A DNA stretch of 64,000 bases. Origin: Rhabdaerophilum sp. SD176. GTDB lineage: Bacteria; Pseudomonadota; Alphaproteobacteria; Rhizobiales; Beijerinckiaceae. Position 1 is the stretch's first letter; each line of letters opens with the position of its first letter. Below are positions 42,537 through 51,705 of the stretch, in pieces. A program made the position numbers and the translations under genes. A model generated the notes under the pieces. The model made no database searches and was not told the origin of the DNA. It was given only the letters and a program-made list of their open reading frames with translations. The stretch lies in assembly GCF_030143245.1 (NCBI RefSeq), contig NZ_JARJNS010000010.1:1-64000 (forward strand), given 5' to 3'.

Positions 42537-42608
42537 GATTGTGCCTGAAGCGTTGCTGCGGGAGGATTCCCGCCGGTTGCATTCAGGATAATCCGCTGGC
42601 CCGGGCTT

Positions 42609-42923
42609 TCAACCCTGCTCGACCGGCTCTCCGGCGAAAAACCAGTCCTTGAAGCCGCCGCGGTAATGCGCGTCGATGGCCCGTCCCTGCTGATGGGCCA
42701 GCATGGCCGCCTGCATCGAGCGGATCCCGGCGGCGCAGGACAAGACCACCCGCTTGCCTTCGGCAGGGGGCAGATCATCGACCGAGAAGCGGGACAGCGG
42801 CAGCGACACCGAGCCGGGAATATGCCCGGCCACGAATTCATGCGGCTCGCGCACATCGACCAGCAGGATCGAACCGCTTTCGAGGCCCGCCTTGATCTCG
42901 TCGCGCGTCAGGTCTTCCACCAT
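42609..42923 (-). CDS. rhodanese-like domain protein
   Basis: This 104-residue protein is one rhodanese domain with DVREPHEFVAGHIPGS and the active-site loop Cys63-AAGI-Arg68, followed by GGFKDW. It is probably a cytoplasmic sulfur transferase. It may be cotranscribed with the downstream CoxL-like gene (72-base gap), where sulfur transfer to a molybdenum cofactor would make sense, but this link is only inferred. Confidence 0.9.
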   Translation of the reverse strand: MVEDLTRDEIKAGLESGSILLVDVREPHEFVAGHIPGSVSLPLSRFSVDDLPPAEGKRVVLSCAAGIRSMQAAMLAHQQGRAIDAHYRGGFKDWFFAGEPVEQG

Positions 42924-43010
42924 GAAGCTGCCCTCCCGGCCACATCTGTGCCTGCTGCATCTTGGTTATGCGACAGCCCGCCATGCCGATCAACCGGGTC
43001 GGGAGGGTGA

Positions 43011-44330
43011 TCAGCTGAGAAGGCGGACAAGCCACAGCGAAAGCGACGGGAAGGCGACGCAGAGCATCAGCCGGACAATATCAACCGCCACGAAGGGCAG
43101 CACGCCACGATAGATCTGCGTGATCGGAATGGAGCGGGCAATCGCGGAAATGACGAAGACGTTGAGCCCCACCGGCGGCGCGACCAGCCCGATGCCGACC
43201 ACGATCAGCACGAGAATGCCGAACCAGATCGCGACCTCGTCGCTCATCATGCCGAAATCGAGGGCCGTGACGATCGGGAAGAAGACCGGCAGGGTCAGCA
43301 GGATCATCGCCAGTTCATCCATCACCGCGCCGAGCACGATGTAGAAGGCCAGCAGGGCGATCAGCACGAGATAGGGCGGCAGGCCCCAGGAGGTGATGGT
43401 CTCGGCCGCATTGGTCGGGAGCTGCGTCAGCGCAAGGAAGCCGTTGAACACTTCGGCCCCGAGCAGGATCATGAAGATCATGCCGCAGGTCTCGGCAGAC
43501 TGGCGCAGCGACAGCCCGAATTTCTCGAGCGTCATCGTCCGCCGGATGAGCCCGTCCACCAGCACGGCCACGGCACCGACCGCCGCCGCTTCGGTGGGCG
43601 TGAAAATGCCGCCGTAAATGCCACCGACCACCACGACCGCGATCATGATGGAGGACCAGACACCCCCCAGTGCCTTCAGCCGCTCCGGCCAGGGGAGCGG
43701 CGCATGGACCGGCATCGCCTCCGGGTTGCGGCGGGCGAGCCACAGGATCACCAGGACATAGAACAGGGCGGCCATCAGCCCGGGAATGAGCGCGGCCATG
43801 AACAGCTTGACGATGTTCTGCTCGGTCGAGATCGCATAGACAACGAGGATCACCGAGGGCGGGATCAGGATGCCCAGCGTGCCACCCACCGCGACCGTTC
43901 CGGCCGAGATGCCCGGCGCGTAGCCGTCGCGGATCATTTCCGGCAGGGCCGCCCGGCCAAACGTGGCTGTGGTCGCCACCGAGGAACCGCAGATCGCGCC
44001 GAAAGCCGTGCAGGAGCCGATTACCGCAATGCCCATGCCGCCGCGCCGGTGGCCGACAAGTGCTGCCATCGCCCGGAACAGGCCGGAGGACAGGCCGGTT
44101 TTCTCGGCGAAGGCGCCCATCAGCACAAAAAGCGGGATGACTGACAGCGTGTAGTTCGAGAACAGGTAATAGGGCGTTGTCTTCAGATAATTGAGGAAGA
44201 CCGGCATCCCCACGAACGAGGCATAGCCCGCCCCGCCCACAACCAGCATGGCGAGGCCAACCGGCATGCGCAGCGCGATCAGGAGGAGCATCCCGGCAAA
44301 GCCGAGCAGGGCGATCGCGTTGCCGCTCAT
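43011..44330 (-). CDS. TRAP transporter large permease (DctM type)
   Basis: This 439-residue membrane protein has about 12 helices. It carries the DctM signatures YFLFS-like YYLFSNYTLSVIPLFVLMG, the CTAFGAICGSSVATTATFG block, GILIPPSVILVVYAI and FTPTEAAAVGA. It is the transport subunit of a Na+- or H+-driven organic acid importer. Gene order binding protein, DctQ, DctM with overlaps or gaps of four bases is standard. Confidence 0.95.
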   Translation of the reverse strand: MSGNAIALLGFAGMLLLIALRMPVGLAMLVVGGAGYASFVGMPVFLNYLKTTPYYLFSNYTLSVIPLFVLMGAFAEKTGLSSGLFRAMAALVGHRRGGMGIAVIGSCTAFGAICGSSVATTATFGRAALPEMIRDGYAPGISAGTVAVGGTLGILIPPSVILVVYAISTEQNIVKLFMAALIPGLMAALFYVLVILWLARRNPEAMPVHAPLPWPERLKALGGVWSSIMIAVVVVGGIYGGIFTPTEAAAVGAVAVLVDGLIRRTMTLEKFGLSLRQSAETCGMIFMILLGAEVFNGFLALTQLPTNAAETITSWGLPPYLVLIALLAFYIVLGAVMDELAMILLTLPVFFPIVTALDFGMMSDEVAIWFGILVLIVVGIGLVAPPVGLNVFVISAIARSIPITQIYRGVLPFVAVDIVRLMLCVAFPSLSLWLVRLLS

Positions 44331-44334
44331 GCTG

Positions 44335-44859
44335 TCACCGTGTGCTGGAAGAAAAAAGCCCGGTCAGGCCGCGCCACAAGGCCAGCCCCGCCAGAAAGAA
44401 GCAGAGCGCTGTGCAAGTCCAGACCGCCGGTGCCAGGGGCAAGCCCAGAACCATCGAGCGCGTGCCGGATTGCACCATGCCGAGCGCCCCCTGGCCCAGT
44501 TGCCAGGCCATGAGGCCCAGAACCAGCCCGGCCACGATTTCCCAGAGGGAATCGACCCACGCCTTCCAGCGGGGCGACCATTTCTGCGAGGCCGCATCAA
44601 CGATGACATGCCCTTTCCGCGCCTGGCAGAAGGGCAGGAAACAGAACACCGACACCGCCGTCAGCATCTGCGCGAGTTCGAAATCCCCCGGCACGCCCGC
44701 GCCACCCACCCAGCGCGAGCGCAGGGCGATGCTGGTCACGACCATCAGCGCCAGACCGACGGAAAGCAGCCCCCCCGCCATGGCGACAAGGGCCGCAATC
44801 CGCCCGATTCGCGAATCGGGCGCGCCGGCCGAAGCCGGCGCTTCCGTTTCGACACTCAT
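44335..44859 (-). CDS. TRAP transporter small permease (DctQ type)
   Basis: This 174-residue protein has four membrane helices and the DctQ pattern GGAGVPGDFELAQMLTAVSVF, then FCQARKGHVIVDAASQK near residues 75-95. It supports the large permease. Its ATG overlaps the stop of the binding protein gene. Confidence 0.9.
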   Translation of the reverse strand: MSVETEAPASAGAPDSRIGRIAALVAMAGGLLSVGLALMVVTSIALRSRWVGGAGVPGDFELAQMLTAVSVFCFLPFCQARKGHVIVDAASQKWSPRWKAWVDSLWEIVAGLVLGLMAWQLGQGALGMVQSGTRSMVLGLPLAPAVWTCTALCFFLAGLALWRGLTGLFSSSTR

Positions 44860-45902
44860 GCGCGGGCAGCTTCGGCGATCATGGACTCGGCCGCTGCCAG
44901 CAGCTTGCCACCATCGAGGCCCTTGTCCTTCATGCCCTTCAGCCAGGCCTCGCGCACCGGCTCGACCGCCTTGCGCCAGCGGATATTCTCCTCGATGGAG
45001 AGCGTGGTAATCGAATTTCCACGCTTGCGGACCATGTCCGAAACCGCCACGGCCTGATCATCCCAGACCTTGCCGGCCATGCGCGCGGCGAACTCGCCGG
45101 AATTCTTGTCGAGCACGGCGCGGAGATCAGCCGGCATGGCCTGGTATTTGGGCTTGTTCATCGCCAGCACGAAGGTCGCGACATAGAAGGTCGGCGAGCC
45201 GAGAATCTCGAGATGGTTCTTGACCAGCTCATGCACCTTGATCGCCGGCACCACTTCCCACGGCACGACGCAGCCGTCGATGACGCGCTGGGCGAGGCTT
45301 TCCGGAACCTGCGGGATCGGCATGCCGACAGCCGTCGCGCCGAGCGCCTTGAGGGCCTCGCCGGCCAGACGGGTCGGGAAGCGGATTTTCAGCCCCGCCA
45401 GGTCCTCCATCTTCGCGACCGGCTTGTTGGTGTGGATCAACCCGTGATCATGCGACCAGAAGCAGATCGGATGGACGTCCTTGAACTCGTCCTTGAGATA
45501 CTGGTCGGCGAATTTCTGCAGCGCGATCGAATTCGGCAGCGCATTCTTGGCCGGAACGAAGGGCAGCTCGAAGGTCTCGATCCCCGGGAAACGGCCCGGC
45601 GTGTTGCCCGGCAGCGTCCAGACGAGGTCAGCCACGCCGTCGCGCGCCTGGTCGAAGAGCTGCGGCGGCGCACCGCCGAGCTGCATCGAGGGGAAGATGT
45701 CGATCTTGATGCGGCCGTTCGAATCGGCGGCGACCTTGTCGGCCCAGGGCTTCAGGAACCGGGCATGCCCGTTCGAGACCGGGGGCAGGAAGTGATGCAT
45801 CTTCAGCGTTACTTCGGCGGCATTGGCCCGCGTGACACGAAGAACGGCCGGGGCGGCAACGCCCAGGGCCGCAAGGCGCATGGCCTGACGACGATCAATC
45901 AT
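44856..45902 (-). CDS. TRAP transporter substrate-binding protein (DctP type)
   Basis: This 348-residue periplasmic protein begins MIDRRQAMRLAALGVAAPAVLRV, a Tat-like signal (RRQAMRL) with cleavage near ANA-AE. The mature part starts VTLKMHHFLPPVSNGHARFL and contains LAGLKIRFPTRLAGE with the ligand-binding Arg. ATG 45902 is supported by GGGAGGGAG about eight bases upstream; the longer frame has no signal. Ligand is probably a carboxylate. First gene of the TRAP operon. Confidence 0.93.
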   Translation of the reverse strand: MIDRRQAMRLAALGVAAPAVLRVTRANAAEVTLKMHHFLPPVSNGHARFLKPWADKVAADSNGRIKIDIFPSMQLGGAPPQLFDQARDGVADLVWTLPGNTPGRFPGIETFELPFVPAKNALPNSIALQKFADQYLKDEFKDVHPICFWSHDHGLIHTNKPVAKMEDLAGLKIRFPTRLAGEALKALGATAVGMPIPQVPESLAQRVIDGCVVPWEVVPAIKVHELVKNHLEILGSPTFYVATFVLAMNKPKYQAMPADLRAVLDKNSGEFAARMAGKVWDDQAVAVSDMVRKRGNSITTLSIEENIRWRKAVEPVREAWLKGMKDKGLDGGKLLAAAESMIAEAARA

Positions 45903-46044
45903 GTCGAATCTCCCTCCCGGAATTGGTTGCATGCGAGACTGACACGCTCGCTTGCCCCGGAATGAAGCCGGAACACGCGCATTAGGCAAGCCCTTTCGAC
46001 CGCCGATCGGGCATTTGTTCGCATGGCCGGAATCGGCGCCGGCC

Positions 46045-46851
46045 TCAGACGGGGAGCGATTCACCCTCCCGGGCGAGGCCCGATCCGGGGCGTCGGCGCG
46101 CAAGCTCCTGCTCCCGCTGGGACATCAGTTCATCATCATGGACAGGGTTATGGTGAAAGCCGACCAGCCGGGAAACGCCGGCCGCATCGGCAAGCTGCAG
46201 GGCCCCCTCGATCGTGGCATGGCCCCAGCCGCGCCGGACCTCCCGCTCTGATTCGGTGAACATCGTGTCATGCACCAGCAGATTGGCACCGCGCGCAAAG
46301 GCGACCCACGCGGAATCCGGCTCCTCCGGCTGTTCGAGATCCGTTGCATAGACGAAGGAACGCGCGCCGTCCGCCACCCGGAAGGCGGTGGACCCGCCGG
46401 GATGTTCCAAAGGATGCGTGCGGATGTTGAGGGCGCCAGCGTCGAAAGCTGCGCCGGCTGCATGCTGCCGGCAGGCTGCCCGCCCGAGCACCCCGGCAAT
46501 GCCGGCCGGAAAATACGGCGGGGAGAGGATCGCCGCCACCAGCGCTTCCAGCGCGAGGCCGCCCTCGGGGGCAGCATGGATGCGCAGATCGGTCTCCGCC
46601 GGCAGGCTCATGAGCAGGTAGGGCAAGCCCATCACATGGTCATGATGGAAATGGCTGAGCAGGATATCGACCACGCGCGGCGGGTTCACCTCCAGCGCGC
46701 GGGCCAGCGAGGTGGCGCCGGTTCCGGCATCGAGCACCAGCAGGTGATCGCCGGAACGCAGCGAGAGGCAGGCCGTATGATGGCCGAACCGGCTGAAAGC
46801 CATACCGGAGGCGGGGTGCGATCCTCGTGCCCCCCAGACGTCAAGATGCAT
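46045..46851 (-). CDS. MBL-fold metallohydrolase
   Basis: This 268-residue protein has the metallo-beta-lactamase motif HFHHDH (HxHxDH) near residue 67, a WGARGSHPASG start, DAGTGA, and further His and Asp ligands in ATDLEQP and FHHNPVHDD. The WGARGS start recalls RNase Z or PhnP-like and cAMP phosphodiesterase-like members. Substrate unknown. No clear operon partner. Confidence 0.85.
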   Translation of the reverse strand: MHLDVWGARGSHPASGMAFSRFGHHTACLSLRSGDHLLVLDAGTGATSLARALEVNPPRVVDILLSHFHHDHVMGLPYLLMSLPAETDLRIHAAPEGGLALEALVAAILSPPYFPAGIAGVLGRAACRQHAAGAAFDAGALNIRTHPLEHPGGSTAFRVADGARSFVYATDLEQPEEPDSAWVAFARGANLLVHDTMFTESEREVRRGWGHATIEGALQLADAAGVSRLVGFHHNPVHDDELMSQREQELARRRPGSGLAREGESLPV

Positions 46852-46951
46852 GTCATGCCCCTGGTTGTTCAGGAGCAGCCATCCTGACGGCAGGCGCCCG
46901 GGCCGGCAGTGCGTCAGCGCACAATGGCGGCCGCGATCCGGCCGGGCGCGC

Positions 46952-48427
46952 TCAATAGGCGTTCTTGGTATTGAGCAGCGAAAGCGGGGTCATCGCCAGG
47001 ATGTAGAGATCGAGCGGGAGCGACCAGTTCTCGATGTAATAGAGGTCATGCTCGACACGACGCTCGATCTTCTCGAGTGTGTCGGTCTCGCCGCGCCAGC
47101 CATTGATCTGCGCCCAACCGGTAATGCCGGGCTTCATGCGATGCCGGGCATAATAGCCGTCGACCACATCCTGGTAGAGCTGGTTGGCGGCCTTGGACTG
47201 CGTGGCATGCGGCCGGGGCCCGACCAGCGAGAGTTCGCCCCGCAGCACGTTGATCAGCTGCGGCAATTCGTCGATCGAGGTCTTGCGGATGAACCGCCCC
47301 ACGCGCGTCACGCGCGGATCATCCTTCGTGACTTGCTTCGCACCGTGGGCATCGGTCCGGTCGGTATACATCGAGCGGAATTTCAGCACGCCGATCATAT
47401 TGTTGTTGAAGCCGTAGCGCTGCTGGCGGAACAGGATCGGCCCTTTGGATTCGAGCTTCACCGCCAGTGCGACAGCCAGCATCAACGGCGAGAGCACGAC
47501 CAGCGCGAGCGCCGCCACCACGCGGTCGAACACCGCCTTGAGCGCCGAGTTCCAGTCCGAGAGCGGGCGGTCGAACACGGCAAGGAACGGCACGTCACCA
47601 ATATACGAATAGGCGCGCTTGGAGAGCTTCAGCCGCGAGGCATGGGCCGCGATCCGCACGTCGATCGGCAATTGCCACAGCTTCCTGACGAGATGGAGGA
47701 TGCGCTCCTCCGCCGTCGCCGGCAGCGCGATGATGAGCAGATCGACCGATTGCTCGCGGCAATAGGATTCCAGTTCGTCGAAGGTCCCGATCTTGCGGTA
47801 GACGTCGACCGCATCAGGCGAGCGTTCGCCGCCACGGTCATCGAAGACGCCGAGAATACGGATGGCCCGGTTGCCAGAGCGCGATAGCCGGCGGATGAGG
47901 TCCTCGGCCGGCTTGCCACCACCGACAATCACCGCGCGCCGCGCCAGATCGCCGCGCATTTCCGCATCGGAGATCGCCACCGAGGCCAGCAACCGGAAGA
48001 AGACAAGCAGGATCAGGCTGAAGAGCAGCCAGCCCAGCAGCCAAAGGCGCAGCGCCATGATGTCGAAGCCGATCAGGAAGAGCAGCCCCGTCATGACGAC
48101 GAAGGCCCCGCCCAGGGCATAGATCACGGATTTGATCTGCCTCGGCAGCATCGCCAGCGCGGCGAGCGTGTAGCCCCAGAGCCGCTGGAGGAAATAGACG
48201 GTCAACCCTGTCACCGACGCGACGAGAAGGAAAGCCGTTCCGTCGCCGCCGAAACTGGCTGGCAGAAAGGCCATGGCGCTCCAGAGCCCGCAGCCCACAA
48301 GGGTCATGATGTCGAAGACCAGCACGAGGCCGATGATCTTCTGCTTGGATGCCCGCCGGATCCAGCCGGCCATGCGGTCCGACAGCGTGGCACCCGGCCT
48401 TTCGTGCTCCGTCAAATCCAGCGACAT
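46952..48427 (-). CDS. undecaprenyl-phosphate sugar phosphotransferase (WcaJ/PssY type)
   Basis: This 491-residue membrane protein starts polysaccharide synthesis by moving a sugar 1-phosphate, probably glucose, to undecaprenyl phosphate. It has four N-terminal helices, a CoA-binding-like domain (VIVGGGKPAEDLIRRL), then a fifth hydrophobic segment and the bacterial transferase domain with FRSMYTDRTD, TRVGRFIRKTSIDELPQL and GPRPHA. ATG 48427 is selected for GGAG upstream; a TTG at 48466 would add 13 residues. AT-rich repeats in the divergent region suggest regulation. Confidence 0.92.
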   Translation of the reverse strand: MSLDLTEHERPGATLSDRMAGWIRRASKQKIIGLVLVFDIMTLVGCGLWSAMAFLPASFGGDGTAFLLVASVTGLTVYFLQRLWGYTLAALAMLPRQIKSVIYALGGAFVVMTGLLFLIGFDIMALRLWLLGWLLFSLILLVFFRLLASVAISDAEMRGDLARRAVIVGGGKPAEDLIRRLSRSGNRAIRILGVFDDRGGERSPDAVDVYRKIGTFDELESYCREQSVDLLIIALPATAEERILHLVRKLWQLPIDVRIAAHASRLKLSKRAYSYIGDVPFLAVFDRPLSDWNSALKAVFDRVVAALALVVLSPLMLAVALAVKLESKGPILFRQQRYGFNNNMIGVLKFRSMYTDRTDAHGAKQVTKDDPRVTRVGRFIRKTSIDELPQLINVLRGELSLVGPRPHATQSKAANQLYQDVVDGYYARHRMKPGITGWAQINGWRGETDTLEKIERRVEHDLYYIENWSLPLDLYILAMTPLSLLNTKNAY

Positions 48428-48530
48428 ACCCAAACTCCACCTTCTGGGGCGGACGCTATTCGACAACCTTGGCGATTCCGTTAATCGGATAGTTTGAATA
48501 GACTGGTATTCGCAATATTTACGATTTGTT

Positions 48531-48610
48531 TGCCATAATTCTGCCGCCAGTTCGACAAATTTAACTTTTTCTCAATCATGAATTTCCAGTTGCCACAATT
48601 TGCCACAATT
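48531..48610. repeat. TGCCACAATT repeats in a divergent promoter region
   Basis: TGCCACAATT occurs twice in tandem (48591-48600, 48601-48610), and TGCCATAATT at 48531-48540, 60 and 70 bases away. The region between the priming transferase and porin genes is much more AT-rich than its surroundings. These are candidate sites for a shared regulator such as a MucR/Ros-type protein; that identity is inference. Confidence 0.5.
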
Positions 48611-48726
48611 CAGCCAAGACCTGACTACAAATGGCAAACCTATTGTTACCTGAAAGCTACAGACTCGGCGATGCATTCATCTTACTTGCTGCAGCCAGAC
48701 TGATTTGTCTTATGGAAGGAGTCCCC

Positions 48727-49389
48727 ATGAAAAAGTTCCTGCTTGCGACGACGCTGCTGGCTGGCGCGATGACCTCGGCCCAGGCGGCTGACCTCGCCAC
48801 CCGCAAGTCGCCCCCGCCGGCGGCCCTGCCGGTCATGGCGCAATATAACTGGACCGGCTTCTATGCCGGGATCCAGGGCGGCGGCGGCTTCGGTGGCAAC
48901 AGCCGTCACACCAACGGCGCGGTGCGTTCGGGCCAGATCGAGCTGAGCGGCGGCCTCGTCGGCGTGACGCTCGGCTACAACCACCAGTTCGGTAATTTCG
49001 TTGCCGGTATCGAAGGTGACTATGCCTGGTCCAGCCTGAACGGCTCGAGCGGCACGAACTGCGCGGCACCGGGCTGCAAGACCGACATCCGCTCGTTCGG
49101 CACGCTGCGTGGCCGTCTCGGCTACTCGTTCGACCGCATCATGCCGTATGTCACCGGCGGTCTCGCCATCGCCGACATCAAGCACTCGGCCGGCGCCTTC
49201 TCCGGTTCGGATTTCCGGGCCGGCTGGGCCATCGGTGGTGGTGTCGAAGCGGCACTGACCCGCAACATCTCGGTCAAGGGTGAATACCTCTATTATGATT
49301 TCGCCCGCCAGACCTACAATTCGGCCGGCAACCTTGGCGCCAATGCCAACGGCCACATCCTCCGCGCCGGCGTGAACTACAAGTTCTGA
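48727..49389 (+). CDS. Omp25-like outer membrane beta-barrel protein
   Basis: This 220-residue protein has a signal peptide (MKKFLLATTLLAGAMTSAQA-A) and then the opacity/Omp25 pattern: YNWTGFYAGIQGGGGFG, GYNHQFGNFVAGIEGDYAWSS, TLRGRLGYSFDRIMPYVTGG, VKGEYLYYDF and a final Phe. An eight-stranded barrel is expected. ATG 48727 follows GGAAGGAG. The 300-base AT-rich leader carries tandem repeats. A strong terminator follows. Confidence 0.94.
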   Translation: MKKFLLATTLLAGAMTSAQAADLATRKSPPPAALPVMAQYNWTGFYAGIQGGGGFGGNSRHTNGAVRSGQIELSGGLVGVTLGYNHQFGNFVAGIEGDYAWSSLNGSSGTNCAAPGCKTDIRSFGTLRGRLGYSFDRIMPYVTGGLAIADIKHSAGAFSGSDFRAGWAIGGGVEAALTRNISVKGEYLYYDFARQTYNSAGNLGANANGHILRAGVNYKF

Positions 49390-49413
49390 CCAGGCTTGAC
49401 CGCGCGAACACAG

Positions 49414-49438
49414 ACCCCGGCTCCGGCCGGGGTTTTTT
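49414..49438 (+). terminator. intrinsic terminator after the porin
   Basis: ACCCCGGC-TCCG-GCCGGGGT stem (8 bp) followed by T6. It lies 25 bases past the porin stop. Confidence 0.92.
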
Positions 49439-49552
49439 GTTGCATCCACCCCGAAGGAATTGCCAGAAACAGGTTGAGCCACGATGGATCGAGCCGGCGC
49501 CGACAGCCAGATTGGCGCGTTTATTGCTGACCATCCCGGCAGGAGGCCCGCC

Positions 49553-49801
49553 ATGTTTCCGCGTCGCTACGTGCATCTCGTCTATGGTGTCCTGCAATCC
49601 GGGCTGACCTCGGGGGTCGCCTCCGGCATTGCCAGCCTGCCCTTCTGGAAGGGGGGTGGCTTCTGGGGCGCCTGGCTCACGGCCTGGGGGATCGCCTGGC
49701 TTACCATGCTCCCACTGGTCGTGTTTGCCGCACCGCTGATCCAGAAACTGGCCCATGCGCTGACGCGCGACGCGCCGGCCAAGGAACGGGAGCGCCCATG
49801 A
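49553..49801 (+). CDS. DUF2798 membrane protein
   Basis: This 82-residue protein has two membrane helices and the DUF2798 pattern RYVHLVYGVLQSGLTSGVAS, then WLTAWGIAWLTMLPLVVFAAP. The function is not known. ATG 49553 has AGGAGG at the proper distance; the frame open from 49484 adds an unlikely N-terminus. The stop overlaps the GFA gene by four bases. Confidence 0.82.
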   Translation: MFPRRYVHLVYGVLQSGLTSGVASGIASLPFWKGGGFWGAWLTAWGIAWLTMLPLVVFAAPLIQKLAHALTRDAPAKERERP

Positions 49802-50232
49802 CCGATTTGAATGGCAGTTGCCGGTGTGGTGCGGTTCGCCTGCAGACCCGTGGATTTCCTTCCCGGGTCGGACTCTGTCATTGCATCGATTGCCGCAAGC
49901 ATCATGGCTCGCTGTTCCATGCATCGGCAATCTTTCCTGAAGCCGCCGTGACAATCGAGGGGATGACCGGGTCCTATGCCGGCCGGCACTTCTGCACGAC
50001 CTGCTTTTCGCCGGTCTTTGCCGTGACCGGTGACGAGATCGAAATTCCGCTGGGGACGCTGGACAAGCCGGACGTGTTCGTCCCGACCTATGAACTCTGG
50101 ACGATCAGGCGGGAATCCTGGCTTCCGCCCTTCGAAGGGATGCGGACCTATTGCCGGGACCGAGAGAACCCGGACCCGCACGAAGGCCCAATCATTTCCG
50201 GCCCCGGTCTGCCTCGCCATTCGGAGAGATGA
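49798..50232 (+). CDS. GFA-family (glutathione-dependent formaldehyde-activating) zinc protein
   Basis: This 144-residue protein has the GFA zinc ligands in SCRCGAVRL, LCHCIDCRKHHG and FCTTCFSPVF. Members bind glutathione or act as small carbon-sulfur lyases; formaldehyde activation is shown only for Gfa itself. It overlaps the DUF2798 gene (ATGA), so the two form an operon. The substrate is unknown. Confidence 0.9.
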   Translation: MTDLNGSCRCGAVRLQTRGFPSRVGLCHCIDCRKHHGSLFHASAIFPEAAVTIEGMTGSYAGRHFCTTCFSPVFAVTGDEIEIPLGTLDKPDVFVPTYELWTIRRESWLPPFEGMRTYCRDRENPDPHEGPIISGPGLPRHSER

Positions 50233-50629
50233 TGACGGCGGCACCGGATTGGCGGGGCGCCACCAAAGAAAACGGGCATGGAAGCGGAAAATTTGGTGGG
50301 TGATGAAGGGCCCGAACCTGAGCCCCGCTGATTGAGAGTCAGATCTTTTGGACGGAATTTCTATCGAATCTCACCAAACTGGCTCGATTTTAGCTCTTGT
50401 ACCATCACGAGGTAACGCGCGACGTCGCCCCCGGAAGCGCCTGAAGCCCCTGGCGGGCAATGGGAGCCAGGACTGCGTCGCCGGCCGGTGGGTCGACGGA
50501 CGGCGCTTCCTCGATCCTGCTCACGGCGTTGCTCATCCCTGCAATCGATCTGGTGCTGCGGGGCCCGAAGGCGGCCTGACACATTGCAACCGTGGATCGG
50601 CGCGCGCCGTGGACGCCGATGCGCCCTGT
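50233..50629. other. 397-base gap without a gene
   Basis: No open frame with family similarity is seen between the GFA and patatin genes, which converge here. The left part (50290-50400) is AT-richer and holds a tRNA-like remnant; the right part is GC-rich with no recognisable motif or terminator. Confidence 0.6.
50294..50344 (-). pseudogene. degenerate tRNA-like 3' fragment
   Basis: On the minus strand an anticodon-like arm (CTGA-CTCTCAA-TCAG) is followed by GGTTCGGGCCC as T-arm and ATCACCCACCA as acceptor end. The T-stem has mismatches and the normally invariant A58 is G, so it is not functional. A degenerate D-arm-like piece (complement of TCTCACCAAACTGGCTCGAT, 50370-50389) lies about 25 bases beyond. 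It may be a relic of a lost tRNA gene or an integration scar. Confidence 0.35.
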
Positions 50630-51685
50630 TCAAAGGTAGTCGCGTTGAAGATCGACGGTTGAACGCTGCCCGATATCGTCGAAATGCTGGTCAAGCCATT
50701 GGCCCGCGAGTTGACGGCCCATATCGCGCAGCTGGGTCAGGAAGCTCCAGCTCGTATCGAATTTGCTCGCCACCGAGAATTCACGCATGATCTCATCCGA
50801 GCGGATGGCGTGCAGGAACAACCGCTTGAGTTTGTGCTGGTGCTCCGGACGGATCCAGTCTTCATCGATCAGCTTGGTCGCGAAGGCGATGGCCCGCAAC
50901 TCGCGCATCAACGACGAGTTGAAGCTTACCTCGTTGATGCGGTTGAAGATTTCGGATGCCTGTTTCGGCACACCATCCCGGACGATCGGATTGATATGCA
51001 CAATCAGAATATCCGGGCTCTGTGCATCGTAGATGATCGGGTAGATTGCCGGATTGCCGATATATCCACCATCCCAGAAATGTTCGCCCTCCACCTCGAC
51101 AGCCTGAAACAGCATGGGCAGGCAGGCGGAAGCCAGAACAGCCTGCGGCGTCAGCATCTCGTTCGTGAAGATTTTCGGCCTGCCGTTACGGACATTGGTT
51201 GCGCAAAGCCGCAGGATTGTGGGTGACCCCTGGCGCAGCTCTCCGAAATCCACGGTTTTCGTCAGCACATCCTTCAGCGGATTGAGACCGAACGGATTGA
51301 ACTGATAAGGCGAGAACAGGTGCGTCACGGATTCAAAGAGCTGGTATCCGAGATTCTCCCGATAGCCCAACGCGCGCAGCCACAGATCGAGCGGAGTCGT
51401 CTGGATCGGGCTCGCGTATTTGCCGGTTTCGCTGATCCTCTGCCAGAACAGTTCAAGCTGCTCGCGGGCGCCCGAATTGCCCCCCTTCATCTGCCCGTAG
51501 GCATAGACGACAGCATTCATTGCGCCGGCGCTGGTCGCGGACAGGCCTTCGATGACGAGGCGCCCGTCCTCGGCAATGCGGTCGAGAACGCCCCAGCCGA
51601 AAGCGCCGTGCGCACCGCCTCCCTGAAGGGCCACATTGATCGTCTTCTGCTGGCCATTCGGCTTGAGCTTGCGGATTTCGGCCAT
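50630..51685 (-). CDS. patatin-like phospholipase
   Basis: This 351-residue protein has the oxyanion loop GGGAHGAFGWG, a nucleophile elbow SATSAGAMNA and the Asp of the dyad in WDGGYIGNP. The elbow reads A-T-S-A-G where most patatins have G-x-S-x-G; the Ser is kept. It sits in a minus-strand series with an NDH-2-like gene and 3-hydroxybutyrate dehydrogenase, a context seen for polyhydroxybutyrate-linked patatins. Lipase or PHB-granule role is inferred. Confidence 0.88.
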   Translation of the reverse strand: MAEIRKLKPNGQQKTINVALQGGGAHGAFGWGVLDRIAEDGRLVIEGLSATSAGAMNAVVYAYGQMKGGNSGAREQLELFWQRISETGKYASPIQTTPLDLWLRALGYRENLGYQLFESVTHLFSPYQFNPFGLNPLKDVLTKTVDFGELRQGSPTILRLCATNVRNGRPKIFTNEMLTPQAVLASACLPMLFQAVEVEGEHFWDGGYIGNPAIYPIIYDAQSPDILIVHINPIVRDGVPKQASEIFNRINEVSFNSSLMRELRAIAFATKLIDEDWIRPEHQHKLKRLFLHAIRSDEIMREFSVASKFDTSWSFLTQLRDMGRQLAGQWLDQHFDDIGQRSTVDLQRDYL

Positions 51686-51705
51686 GGCTATGAACCTTTC
51701 TTTCT

